Below, in pieces: positions 1 through 7,354 of a DNA stretch of 40,069 nt. Source of the stretch: Chloroflexota bacterium (lineage in GTDB: Bacteria > Chloroflexota > Anaerolineae > Anaerolineales > Villigracilaceae). The DNA is taken from the NCBI GenBank assembly GCA_016191955.1, contig JACPVC010000152.1, forward strand, positions 1-40,069. Direction: 5' to 3'. The translations under genes and the position numbers were made by a program. Position 1 is the first letter of the stretch, and each line of letters starts with the position of its first letter. The notes below the pieces were generated by a model, which was given only the letters and a program-made list of their open reading frames with translations, had not been told where the DNA came from and did not search any database.

Positions 1-75
1 CTCTTGCCTCGCGACCTGTTTGGCAGACACAAACGGCTCAATCATTTCCTTCGCCACACGTTGTTGGCTATTCAA
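1..75 (-). CDS. Start of a possible helix-turn-helix (excisionase-like) protein, cut by the window edge
   Basis: A minus-strand frame is open from a stop at 103-105 to the left edge and reads LNSQQRVAKEMIEPFVSAKQ, then VARQE. The string EPFVSAKQVARQE resembles the first helix of MerR/excisionase-type winged-helix domains (xxVSAxxVAxxLG). The proposed start is TTG at 75-73, with AAAGG a few bases upstream. An ATG at 45-43 is an alternative, but its purine-rich site is too close. Only about 25 residues are visible, so the family call is weak. It could be a plasmid, phage or toxin-antitoxin regulator, which would fit the accessory look of the left end. Confidence 0.33.
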   Translation of the reverse strand, partial: MNSQQRVAKEMIEPFVSAKQVARQE

Positions 76-263
76 GCATGCCTTTGGCTGTTTGATTTTC
101 TCTCAGGGTTCAACTCATTTGAAACACACCCAAATCATTTAAACTCATTAAACAAAACCAAGCAAAGAACATTCTTTGGGGAACAACATACAAAGAAACA
201 AAAAAGAAGGCCGAATCGAATTTATATGAAAAACTTATATCCCAGCTTTTTGCAATTTACAAT

Positions 264-625
264 ATGCGATCAGGCGTAGCAAAAAGGTCGATAAAATATT
301 TTTTGTTGAATTCTACAATAAACGAAGTGTTTTCTTTCGCCGAATCTTTAGATTTTGACGGACGATTTACCACTGAACTTAATACGATCAAAGGCAATAG
401 ATTGATTGACATTCAGATTTATCCAGAATCGCCGAATGGAAATACGAATATCGATTCAGCATAATTCCCAGCGCCGATAAATCTATTACTTTATATATAG
501 ACTGGGATAATTCACCCGACCTGTCTCTTGTTATTCCAACAATCCCTTCGCAATCAACCCTGATATTTCTTCATTATAAGCAAAGAAGATATCTGTATCA
601 TTTGTATGTTTACAAACTCCGATAA
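264..625 (+). pseudogene. Frameshifted remnant of an unrecognised gene
   Basis: The first frame begins MRSGVAKRSIKYF and stops at 464. From about 428 a second frame (codons starting at 434, 437 and so on) continues protein-like sequence, EWKYEYRFSIIPSADKSITL and onwards, to a stop at 623-625. Together they would give about 120 residues with mixed beta-strand character and a run of aromatic and basic residues near the end. I do not recognise the family. The region is AT-rich compared with the housekeeping genes. Either the gene is broken by a 1-nt indel around 425-440, or this is an assembly or sequencing error. No good ribosome binding site is visible for the first ATG. A small accessory or immunity-type protein is possible but not supported by a motif. 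Confidence 0.33.
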
Positions 626-755
626 AAGAAGTTGTTGCAAAAATTTCCACTCAATAAGTTGTATTCCATAGTGTGAAGTGCTAGAATAAACAACGAAGAG
701 GGTGTAGATAATTGCAGCACCAACATCAGACCTATACCTTTTGAAGGAAGCTACG

Positions 756-929
756 ATGATTGCGATCAATGACATCTCTCACCACCAAGATGCTTGCGAC
801 TTCAAGAAATTAAAGACAAAGTCCCATGGGGTCATCCTAAAAACAGGACAGGGTCCGTGGGTGGACGAAAAATTCAAGGAATTCAGAAATGGTGCCATCC
901 GGGAAGGAGTGTTATTCGGAACGTGTTAG
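756..929 (+). pseudogene. GH25 lysozyme, N-terminal fragment (interrupted gene, part 1)
   Basis: GH25 (Chalaropsis-type) lysozymes cleave the MurNAc-GlcNAc bond of peptidoglycan. ATG at 756 follows AAGGAAG at 744-750 with good spacing. The product begins MIAINDISHHQ, the usual first strand of GH25 with its conserved Asp, followed by a DF..L...GVILKTGQG segment and a D..F....A...G..FGT stretch. The frame leaves GH25 sequence at about 923 and stops at 929. The continuation (YWFYDERYD) is found in frame at 4521, so the intact gene would read GVLFGT-YWFYDER. The fragment has no catalytic DxE and would be inactive alone. It was probably complete before the insertion at 924-4520. Confidence 0.8.
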
Positions 930-1229
930 CATCTGAACACCTTGGCCGCCGGGTCGGGTGAGTGTTGAAAGCCAAGGCGTTCTGGTGGATAATGATTCTG
1001 GTGAGTGAACGGAGCGTTTCCACCGGTGCGTGACGTTGGGGCCAGCCGTCTACGCGTATGGGATTTCGTTTTTAGAAAAGCCCGCGAGCGTGTTTGGCTG
1101 ACCGTTCGGATCCGCTCACCTGAGATGTCCTTCAGGACAAGCTCGTATCCGTGTGTGATGTCCTGCTCCCAAAAGAACGCGCCCGGCCTGGCTGGCCAGG
1201 CTTTGCCAGAGCATGAAAAAGGAGATCGT
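930..1229 (+). ncRNA. Structured 5' non-coding end of the IS110 element, candidate bridge RNA
   Basis: Roughly 300 bases without a convincing gene precede the transposase. They hold several hairpins: 940-946 with 971-977 (CCTTGGC/GCCAAGG, 24-nt loop), 982-989 with 1019-1026 (GGTGGA/TCCACC core, large loop), 1040-1047 with 1096-1103 (CAGCC/GGCTG core), 1126-1131 with 1134-1139 (TGTCCT/AGGACA), and 1186-1192 with 1195-1201 just before the transposase RBS. IS110-group elements are known to encode a bridge RNA in the left non-coding end whose large loops specify target and donor DNA. The stem plus large-loop layout fits, but the assignment is inference. ORFs in this stretch look spurious. Confidence 0.45.
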
Positions 1230-1230
1230 C

Positions 1231-2499
1231 ATGCAAACGGAACAAGTTCCCAAACGTTTCATCGGGCTGGATATTCACAGGAAGTACTTCGTGGCGGCAG
1301 GCGTGGACTCGAAACAGAATCCTGTTCTCGGTCCGCATGAAGCGCCGATGCGTCAGATCGAAAAGTGGGCGAAGAAGAATCTCACACCCGCAGATGCGGT
1401 CGTGGTGGAGATGACCACTAACACCTATGCAGTCTATGATGCCTTGAAGCCGCTGGTACATTCAGTGACCGTGGTGCATCCGCCGCACGTGGCGCTGATC
1501 GTGCGGGCGCAGGTCAAGACGGATAAGAAGGCAGCATTCACATTGGCGCAACTGCACGCGGCGGGACTCTTGCCCGCCGTGTGGATTCCGCCCATCGAAG
1601 TGCGCGAGATGCGGGCTTTGGTGGCGCATCGCAGAAAGATGGTGAAGTTGTCTTCCATCGCAAAATGCAGATTACATGCCCTGCTGCATCGTCACGATAT
1701 CGAAGAACCCGAAGGCTTTGAACTGTTCACGGAGGATATGCAGGCCTGGTGGAAAAGCATGAAGGTCAGTCCGCTGGAGAAGCAGTGTATGCTCTCGGAC
1801 ATGGCAACGCTGGAGTTTGCCCGTGAACAGGTCAAGCAGATCGAAGCAGCCCTGAACATCGAGATCGCCAAAGATGCACGCGCTCCATTGCTGGTGCAGA
1901 TCACGGGCATCGGCCTGCTGACAGCGGTCACGATCCTTTCGGCCATTGGGGATATTCGACGCTTTCCCACAGCCAAACAGTTGGTGGGTTATACGGGGCT
2001 GGGAGCCAGAGTCCATGCGAGCGGGATGACATATTCCACCGGGCGCATCACCAAGAGCGGACGCAAAGACCTGCGTTGGGCAATGGTGCAGGCGGCGCGG
2101 CAGGCTGTTGCGCATCATCCACATTTCAAGGTCGAGTATGAACGGCTCTCAAAAAGGATCGGCACAAAGAAGGCGATTGTGGCGGTGGCCAGGAAACTGC
2201 TGGTGGTGGTCTGGCAGGTGTTGACGAAGGAAACCGCGGACAAGTTCGCCAACCCGACCCAGGTGGCCTGCGGACTGTTTGCTTTTGCACATCGAGCGCG
2301 GGCGAAGAACCTGCCGAATGGGCAGCGTGCTTTGGAGTTTGTGCGCGAACAAATGGACAGGCTCGGCATTGGCGAGGATGTGGCTGTGATCCCCTGGGGT
2401 ACGAAGACCTTCAAGCTGCCAAAGAGTAAACTAAAGCAGGATGAAGAGCCTGAACTTCATCCCTTCGACCTTGCTCAGGACAAGCCCGCTTCTACCTAA
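1231..2499 (+). CDS. IS110-family transposase (DEDD recombinase)
   Basis: The start is ATG 1231, with AAAAAGGAG at 1216-1224; the ATG at 1213 lies on the RBS itself. The protein is 422 aa. The N-terminal DEDD_Tnp_IS110 domain opens with RFIGLDIHRKYF (first Asp); the second acidic residue is in VVEMTTNTYA, and the next motif reads QVKTDKKAAFTLAQL. The C-terminal Transposase_20 domain has ITGIGLLTAVTILSAIGD and HASGMTYSTGRITKSG, which retains the conserved Ser. In the usual KTDxxDA motif the second Asp is Ala here, so activity is doubtful unless this subfamily tolerates it. The last 15 or so residues (FDLAQDKPAST) come from a dispersed palindrome that has run into the 3' end. Confidence 0.93.
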   Translation: MQTEQVPKRFIGLDIHRKYFVAAGVDSKQNPVLGPHEAPMRQIEKWAKKNLTPADAVVVEMTTNTYAVYDALKPLVHSVTVVHPPHVALIVRAQVKTDKKAAFTLAQLHAAGLLPAVWIPPIEVREMRALVAHRRKMVKLSSIAKCRLHALLHRHDIEEPEGFELFTEDMQAWWKSMKVSPLEKQCMLSDMATLEFAREQVKQIEAALNIEIAKDARAPLLVQITGIGLLTAVTILSAIGDIRRFPTAKQLVGYTGLGARVHASGMTYSTGRITKSGRKDLRWAMVQAARQAVAHHPHFKVEYERLSKRIGTKKAIVAVARKLLVVVWQVLTKETADKFANPTQVACGLFAFAHRARAKNLPNGQRALEFVREQMDRLGIGEDVAVIPWGTKTFKLPKSKLKQDEEPELHPFDLAQDKPAST

Positions 2500-2525
2500 A
2501 AGGCTATATCCTGAGCCTGTCGAAG
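2463..2525. repeat. Inverted repeat across the transposase stop codon
   Basis: The arms CTTCGAC-CTT-GCTCAGGA (2463-2480) and TCCTGAGC-CT-GTCGAAG (2509-2525) form 15 pairs around a 28-nt loop holding the stop codon. The sequence resembles the CCTGAGC..GTCGAAG palindromes that recur in many bacterial genomes. It may act as a weak terminator. It supplies the last residues of the transposase. Confidence 0.6.
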
Positions 2526-2527
2526 AA

Positions 2528-2614
2528 GTGAGCGGCTTCCCAAACAGATAACTCTGTGAACTCCGCACTTGCGCGGGAGACCCTGAAACAGGGTTTTGCG
2601 GGCTGGCCGCTCAC
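2528..2614. other. Multi-hairpin non-coding structure downstream of the transposase
   Basis: A perfect 9-bp outer stem (GTGAGCGGC at 2528-2536, GCCGCTCAC at 2606-2614) encloses three small hairpins: CAGA/TCTG, CTCCGC with GCGGGAG (one bulge), and ACCCTG/CAGGGT. This gives a four-way-junction-like fold. It could be a structured RNA of the element (IS1111-type relatives keep their guide RNA on this side), a recombination site, or a passive palindrome. I see no gene between 2500 and 2771. Confidence 0.4.
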
Positions 2615-2719
2615 AATTAATTATACATCCGCTGTCAAGCGCGCCGAAAGGCGCGAGGATATTTTGTTTTTAATGTGCGAGAGACGACGGGAGGGTACAA
2701 TACAAGTACCCCCAAAGCC

Positions 2720-2757
2720 AAGACGGACTGAGCCTTTCGGTTTGGTTCGTCTTTTTA
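2720..2757 (+). terminator. Rho-independent terminator-like hairpin
   Basis: A 15-bp stem with several G-T pairs (2720-2734 with 2739-2753) closes on a TTTC loop and is followed by T residues on the plus strand. It lies 14 bases past the end of the converging lipoprotein gene, so it may serve both strands, although only the plus side has a T tract. Confidence 0.6.
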
Positions 2758-2771
2758 GTTGGAAATTTGTA

Positions 2772-3743
2772 TCAATCTGGTATTGGCCATAGGTTTGCAG
2801 GGGTTAATATACATTCATCTATTGATTGGCTGAAAATTCGATAAAAATCCTCTGGCGACATTGATGTTGCCTCATCAAGTGGTTTATAAGTCTTTTGAAT
2901 GATTTGTGTCCAACCCGAAGGTTCCAATAAATTAAAAAATGAATCGGCTTGCCCGGAAGGATACAATTCAAGCTCCACATGCGCATTTAACGGGCAGCCC
3001 ATGATGTTTTCACCAATTACCTGCATTTGCATGGTGTAATTCACTAACATACCTTGTTCTGGATATAAAAGCAGTAGCTTGAATCCTCCAGAAACACCAG
3101 AACTTGGAAGTTTTGCCATCGTGGATACCATTATGGTTGTTGGATTGCCATATTCTGTGAGAATGTTAGGCAACATGTAATAGCTGAGATGTTCTTTAAA
3201 AAAAGGGGAACCAAACACTTCAGTAAATCCGTTTTCTGTTTTTTTCAATTCGCTTGCTTGAAAACCAACCCTATTGACAGTTTGTTTAGCAGGAAGTGGG
3301 TATACACTGAAGTCTATAACCGTGTTTAGAATCAAATCGCCGTCGGTATAAAGCGGAAAGATCGCACCTCCCTCCGATATAAAACTGGTCAATGTTGAGA
3401 GGGCACTAAACGGGATAAAACTGGCTTGCGCATCCTGGTATGTACTCTTCTCTGGCATGATCCCCAATAAACAGGGTAAGCGGCAACCACCATTATTTGC
3501 TAATAACGCTAACAATCTTTTGCCAGCCTCCTCTATTGGCAAAGTTGCACTTACTAATGGGGATGGTATAGGAGTTGGAATATCGGTAGCAACAGACACT
3601 CGTGTAGATGTGGCAATATTGGCGGGTATTGTAGATTCTGTTGGAGGCAGAGTCGTCGCGTTTTTAGTGGAAGGCACACAACCGGAAACGAGTATTATGA
3701 AAAACAATAACCTGAATCTTAGAACTATCTTCCGAATTCTCAT
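2772..3743 (-). CDS. Lipoprotein of unknown function, next to the Rhs toxin-like gene
   Basis: The 323-aa product starts with a basic N-terminus and hydrophobic stretch ending in a lipobox (LVSGC, Cys about residue 22), so it should be exported and lipid-anchored. A Ser/Thr/Pro-rich linker follows to about residue 65, then a globular part with the segment NNGGCRLPCLLGIMPEKSTY. I associate that pattern with lipoproteins common in Chloroflexota, but I do not know a function. It starts 23 bases after the stop of the Rhs-like gene on the same strand, the position immunity genes usually hold, so an envelope immunity role is possible. It lies wholly inside the insertion. Confidence 0.8.
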   Translation of the reverse strand: MRIRKIVLRFRLLFFIILVSGCVPSTKNATTLPPTESTIPANIATSTRVSVATDIPTPIPSPLVSATLPIEEAGKRLLALLANNGGCRLPCLLGIMPEKSTYQDAQASFIPFSALSTLTSFISEGGAIFPLYTDGDLILNTVIDFSVYPLPAKQTVNRVGFQASELKKTENGFTEVFGSPFFKEHLSYYMLPNILTEYGNPTTIMVSTMAKLPSSGVSGGFKLLLLYPEQGMLVNYTMQMQVIGENIMGCPLNAHVELELYPSGQADSFFNLLEPSGWTQIIQKTYKPLDEATSMSPEDFYRIFSQSIDECILTPANLWPIPD

Positions 3744-3766
3744 ATTATGCCTCTGGAAATGTCATC

Positions 3767-4516
3767 TCAGGGATTGTGAGGAAGCCAGTTGTTCAGCCAA
3801 GACTGAGCATTGTCAACAGCTAATACATTTTTTGGATCGGTGCTGGTATTCCAAGCATCATACGTCCAAGCAACGAACATGTCTGCAAAAGTCTCCGTTG
3901 CAGTCATGTCTCTATTGAATTGCCAATAATAACAGTCATCACATTCAGGGTTTGTTCGCAATATTAATCTTCGGTTTAGTACAATGGATGTCCAATTCGT
4001 CCACTTAGCAAGGTCTTTTTCAGGTGCTTTACCCAGCCCGTTATTATAGGCATGGCCAAGTTCGTGAATCACATTCCCCGTCATTGCGAACATATCATCA
4101 CCATCACCAGCCATTGACCAGAAATTTATTTGATGCCCGTTTGATGTACATCCGCCCGACATGACGATGGCACAGTCACCCGTAGCATGTTCTGAACCCC
4201 AAGTGAAATTTACACCCTCATCATAAATGGAACGAAAAGCACTGGTTGCTGTATGATGATTACCAATTTCAGTCGCAAATCTGTCTCCGACTAGTTGAAC
4301 ACCTCTGGCAACCGCCTGTTTACGTTCTGATGTCCAACTACCATCAAAGGTAACGCCATACATTGCAAAATTGGCATCCATATCATTAGATTGTGTCACG
4401 CCAGCAGCGGCATTCGTACCAGTCAAACCAGCCCACCATAAGCAACCGCTGGAGCCACCCATAACACAAACTGGGGTATGCCCGGAGGGGTCCGTATACC
4501 TTGACGGGTTGTTCAA
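3767..4516 (-). CDS. Orphan Rhs/YD-repeat C-terminal domain with HELGH metallopeptidase motif (5'-truncated)
   Basis: The first residues, read through the element edge as QYGLNNPSRYTDPSGH, match the end of the Rhs core (the NP..YTDPSGH signature) that precedes the variable toxin domain. The rest of the Rhs shell is missing: a stop lies a few codons upstream and the DNA beyond is GH25 sequence. The C-terminal domain (about 230 aa) has NVIHELGHAYNN, a zincin HExxH motif with a Gly-His extension, and a later TATETFADMF segment that could supply the third metal ligand. A metallopeptidase effector is therefore likely. The TTG start at 4516 has no visible RBS, so expression is uncertain; it may be a stored cassette rather than a working gene. 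Confidence 0.72.
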   Translation of the reverse strand: MNNPSRYTDPSGHTPVCVMGGSSGCLWWAGLTGTNAAAGVTQSNDMDANFAMYGVTFDGSWTSERKQAVARGVQLVGDRFATEIGNHHTATSAFRSIYDEGVNFTWGSEHATGDCAIVMSGGCTSNGHQINFWSMAGDGDDMFAMTGNVIHELGHAYNNGLGKAPEKDLAKWTNWTSIVLNRRLILRTNPECDDCYYWQFNRDMTATETFADMFVAWTYDAWNTSTDPKNVLAVDNAQSWLNNWLPHNP

Positions 4517-4520
4517 TCCG

Positions 4521-5906
4521 TATTGGTTTTACGATGAAAGGTATGACCCCAAAGAACAGGCGCAATTATGGGTTGAGACGATAAAAGACAACCCCGGAGT
4601 CCTCGGCGCATGGCTGGACCTGGAAGAATGGAAACCCGGTCCATACAATACATGGAGCCATTGGAAGGAATGTATGCAAGAATTTGAGGCACTCCTCCCG
4701 AAAGTAATATTGGGCGTTTACACTCGAAAAAATTATTTCGATAAGCATGTGGGAAATAATTATGCCTACTTCGTCAAACATCCCGTATGGGTCGCTCATT
4801 ACACCACAGACCCCAAGCCCCTGATCCCAACCGGTTGGACCGATTGGACGATCTGGCAATTTTCCCAAAGCGGGGATGGGAAAGCCCATGGCGTGAAGTC
4901 GGATAACATCGACATGGACCGGTACAATTTGGACGAAGCCACATTCAAACAACGTTTCGGGGTCATCAACGTGCCGACGGGTAACAAATTTAAAGTGACC
5001 GCCGATCCGTTCCTCTTTGTGCGCGAAGGTCCCGACAGGTCGCGTAAAGACATCGGCAGAGTCAACTTCAATGATGTCGTCGAAAAGCTGGAGGAAAACG
5101 GGGATAAAACCTGGTTCAAGATCCGTAACGCTGAGAGCACACTCACAGGTTGGTCTTCCGCTACGTTTCTTGAGAAAACCGATGAATCCATTTCACATGA
5201 CGACGAACATCATGAATCATCTGAAACCAGGACGACGAACCCTGCCAAGGGAGTGACCCGTGTGGAAGGCGAACAACATGGGACGCGGTATTATCTGACC
5301 ATGTGCAACCCTGCCGATGTCACGATTGAGGTTGTACACGAGGATAGCAGGCCATCAGTCATAGCAAAGAAGAGAGGCGCAAAATTCGCCTTCAACGGCG
5401 ACGACTGGCAGCGCAACACCCGCAAGGTCAAAGGGACGGAAATATGTAACGGCAAGGTGTATCAAAAACGCAAGCTCGCTGAACCGTCGCTAATCGTCAC
5501 CAAGGACGGCAAGGTGTATATCAGTCATAAAGATATTCAGGGACAGTGGAACGTCACAAGCGGGCTTCGTTATCTTGTACAGAACGGCATTAACAAAATA
5601 CCTCCCAATGGAACAGAACTTAAATATACAGAGAGACACGCCCGCTCTGTACGTGGCATTCATGGTGATGGACGTATTATGTTCCTGACCGTGGATGGCG
5701 ATTACGTCCACAAAGGCATGACCTTGTGGGAAGCGGCTGAACTGATGATAAAGTTTGGGTGTTTCGTAGCCTATGACGGCGGAGGCGGAGGCGATAGCGT
5801 AGACGTAGTCGATGGCGCGGTGGTCAATGTCCCGGACGATGAAGATAATGGCACACCCGTCGAGCGAAAAGTACCTCAGACTATCCTGGTGTTCACCAAG
5901 CCATAA
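4521..5906 (+). pseudogene. GH25 lysozyme C-terminal part with SH3 and phosphodiester glycosidase domains (interrupted gene, part 2)
   Basis: From Tyr at 4521 the frame gives the rest of a GH25 barrel: GAWLDLEEW (acidic catalytic strand), VILGVYTRKNYF, PVWVAHYT, TIWQFSQSG and DMDRYN. An SH3-like domain follows (VTADPFLFVREGPDRSRKDI to about SATFLEK). The last part resembles phosphodiester glycosidase/NAGPA (DUF2233) domains: RSVRGIHGDGRIMFLTVDGD, GMTLWEAAELM and YDGGGGGDSV, where the usual NLDGGGSS is altered. The whole enzyme would be about 518 aa with part 1 but has no obvious signal peptide. Any product made now would need an internal start; an ORF caller extends the frame artificially to 4371 over Rhs antisense DNA. 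Confidence 0.8.
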
Positions 5907-5915
5907 GATCAACTC

Positions 5916-5959
5916 AACAACAAAGAGGTCTTGGAGAATTCCAAGACCTCTTTGTTGTT
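5916..5959. terminator. Bidirectional terminator between convergent genes
   Basis: A perfect 20-bp stem with a GAAT loop and A/T-rich outer ends lies between the stop of the GH25 gene (5906) and the stop of the minus-strand nuclease gene (5960). It can serve both directions. Confidence 0.9.
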
Positions 5960-7354
5960 TTACACATCCACACTATCGTGCATTTCAGGATAATGCACCC
6001 GATCCATCCCCTGCTCTTTCAACAACCCTTTCAACGTCATCGCCTGCTTCTCTTCGCCGTGGACGAGGAACACATCCTTCACGCTGTCTTTGACGGCAGT
6101 TGCATAATTCACCAGCAAATCCTGCCCGGCATGACCGGACAAGCCGCCGATGGTCGCCACGCCGCATTTGCGTTTGTATATCTCGCCAAAGATGCGCACC
6201 TCCGGCTCGCGGTCTGCTAGCCTACGTCCCAGCGTTTCGGGCGCCTGCCACGAGACGATACAAATCGTATTGCGCGGATTCTCGATATTGTTGCGAATGT
6301 GATGGACAATCCGCCCTGTTTCTGCCATGCCCGAAGCTGAGATGATAACCATCGGGTCTTTGCGTTCGTTCAACGCCTTCGACTCTTCCACTGAACGGAC
6401 ATAAAATAACATTTTGAAATCCAACGCCGGGTGGCGCGACTCTGCTACAAATTTGCGGGTTTCTTCGTCAAAGCACTCGAGATGATTTCTGAAAATATCC
6501 GAAGCCTTCACCGCCAGCGGGCTGTCCACATAGACGGGCACACGCGGCACATCGCCGTTGTGCATCATCTGGTTCAGGTGGTAGACGATCTCCTGCGTGC
6601 GTCCCACTGCGAAGGCAGGCACGATCACCTTGCCGCCACCTTCCACCGTGCGCTTGACCGCATCTCGAAACTCAAGGAACGCCAGTTCGGGGTCGTCATG
6701 TTTCTTGTCGCCGTACGTACTTTCCATAATCAAATAATCGGCATGCGGCGGCAGGACCGGGTCGCGCAAGAGCGGTAGTTTGTAACGTCCAATGTCGCCC
6801 GAAAACCAAAGGTGAATCTTCCTCCCTTTTTCCTCGATCTCCAACGAGACCCCGGCAGAGCCTAAAATATGACCCGCTTCATAAAAGCGCGCCACCACAC
6901 CGGGGATCGGCTCGAACGCCTCTTCGTAATTCACACCTGCGAACATCCCCGCCACATCTTCCGCATCTTCTTGCGTATAAAGCGGCACCACGGGCGGTTC
7001 ACCGCGTCGGGCACGTTTCTTGTTCACGAACTCCGCATCCGACTCTTGAATGCGCCCCGAGTCCGCGAGCATGATACTGGTAATATCCTTCGTGGCATGT
7101 GTGACGTAGATGTTGCCTTCATATCCCCTCTTGACCAGATTTGGAAGATTGCCCGAATGATCAATGTGTGCGTGCGAAAGGATGACTGCATCCACGCTCT
7201 GCGGGTCGTAATGAAAATTCAAATTGCGCGAATAAGCCTCTGCGCGCTTGCCCTGGTATATCCCGCAATCCAGTAAAAGTTTATGACCGTTGATCTCCAG
7301 CAAATGCTGACTGCCCGTCACCGTATGCGCTGCGCCATGAAAGTTAATTCGCAT
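5960..7354 (-). CDS. Beta-CASP metallo-beta-lactamase RNA nuclease
   Basis: This 464-aa protein belongs to the MBL-fold beta-CASP family (CPSF73/archaeal-type RNA endo/exonucleases). Zinc-binding motif SHAHIDHSGN is at residues 60-69 (H61, H63, D65, H66). Further metal motifs are GHILGSAG and FSGDIGR. The beta-CASP part carries MESTYG, IVPAFAVGRTQE and ISASGMAETGR, and the C-terminal RMMBL motif reads GLSGHAGQ followed by FLVHGE. It probably cuts or trims RNA in the cytoplasm. The ATG lies inside the end of the RNase D gene (11-nt overlap), so the two RNA-degradation genes are translationally coupled. Confidence 0.93.
   Translation of the reverse strand: MRINFHGAAHTVTGSQHLLEINGHKLLLDCGIYQGKRAEAYSRNLNFHYDPQSVDAVILSHAHIDHSGNLPNLVKRGYEGNIYVTHATKDITSIMLADSGRIQESDAEFVNKKRARRGEPPVVPLYTQEDAEDVAGMFAGVNYEEAFEPIPGVVARFYEAGHILGSAGVSLEIEEKGRKIHLWFSGDIGRYKLPLLRDPVLPPHADYLIMESTYGDKKHDDPELAFLEFRDAVKRTVEGGGKVIVPAFAVGRTQEIVYHLNQMMHNGDVPRVPVYVDSPLAVKASDIFRNHLECFDEETRKFVAESRHPALDFKMLFYVRSVEESKALNERKDPMVIISASGMAETGRIVHHIRNNIENPRNTICIVSWQAPETLGRRLADREPEVRIFGEIYKRKCGVATIGGLSGHAGQDLLVNYATAVKDSVKDVFLVHGEEKQAMTLKGLLKEQGMDRVHYPEMHDSVDV

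Larger units (their letters stand above)
924..4520. mobile_element. About 3.6-kb insertion into a GH25 gene: IS110 transposase plus Rhs-CT and lipoprotein genes
   Basis: The two GH25 parts join cleanly across this segment (ggaacg | tattgg). A CGT trinucleotide is present at both junctions (922-924 and 4519-4521), so the exact ends are ambiguous by a few bases and no longer target duplication is seen. This fits IS110-type recombination, which leaves no duplication beyond a short core. The contents in order are a structured non-coding left part, an IS110 transposase on plus, palindromic non-coding DNA, then a lipoprotein gene and an orphan Rhs C-terminal domain on minus. The right edge falls about two codons upstream of the Rhs core end. 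Alternatives are two successive events or an assembly join. Confidence 0.6.

Noticed and set aside
906-968. GAGTGTT found both in the GH25 flank and in the candidate bridge RNA loop
   Set aside because: The flank copy is 10 bases from the junction inferred from the protein, so it does not fit a guide-target match.
1005-1340. 111-aa ORF overlapping the transposase start
   Set aside because: It covers the hairpin-rich left end and the transposase RBS in another frame, and its composition (Arg/Ser-rich) looks random.
2556-2792. 78-aa plus-strand ORF after the transposase
   Set aside because: It runs through the multi-hairpin structure and the terminator; no RBS and no protein-like pattern.
4371-4520. 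Upstream part of the 511-aa frame ending at 5906
   Set aside because: These 50 codons are antisense to the Rhs domain and lie inside the insertion; GH25 similarity begins at 4521.
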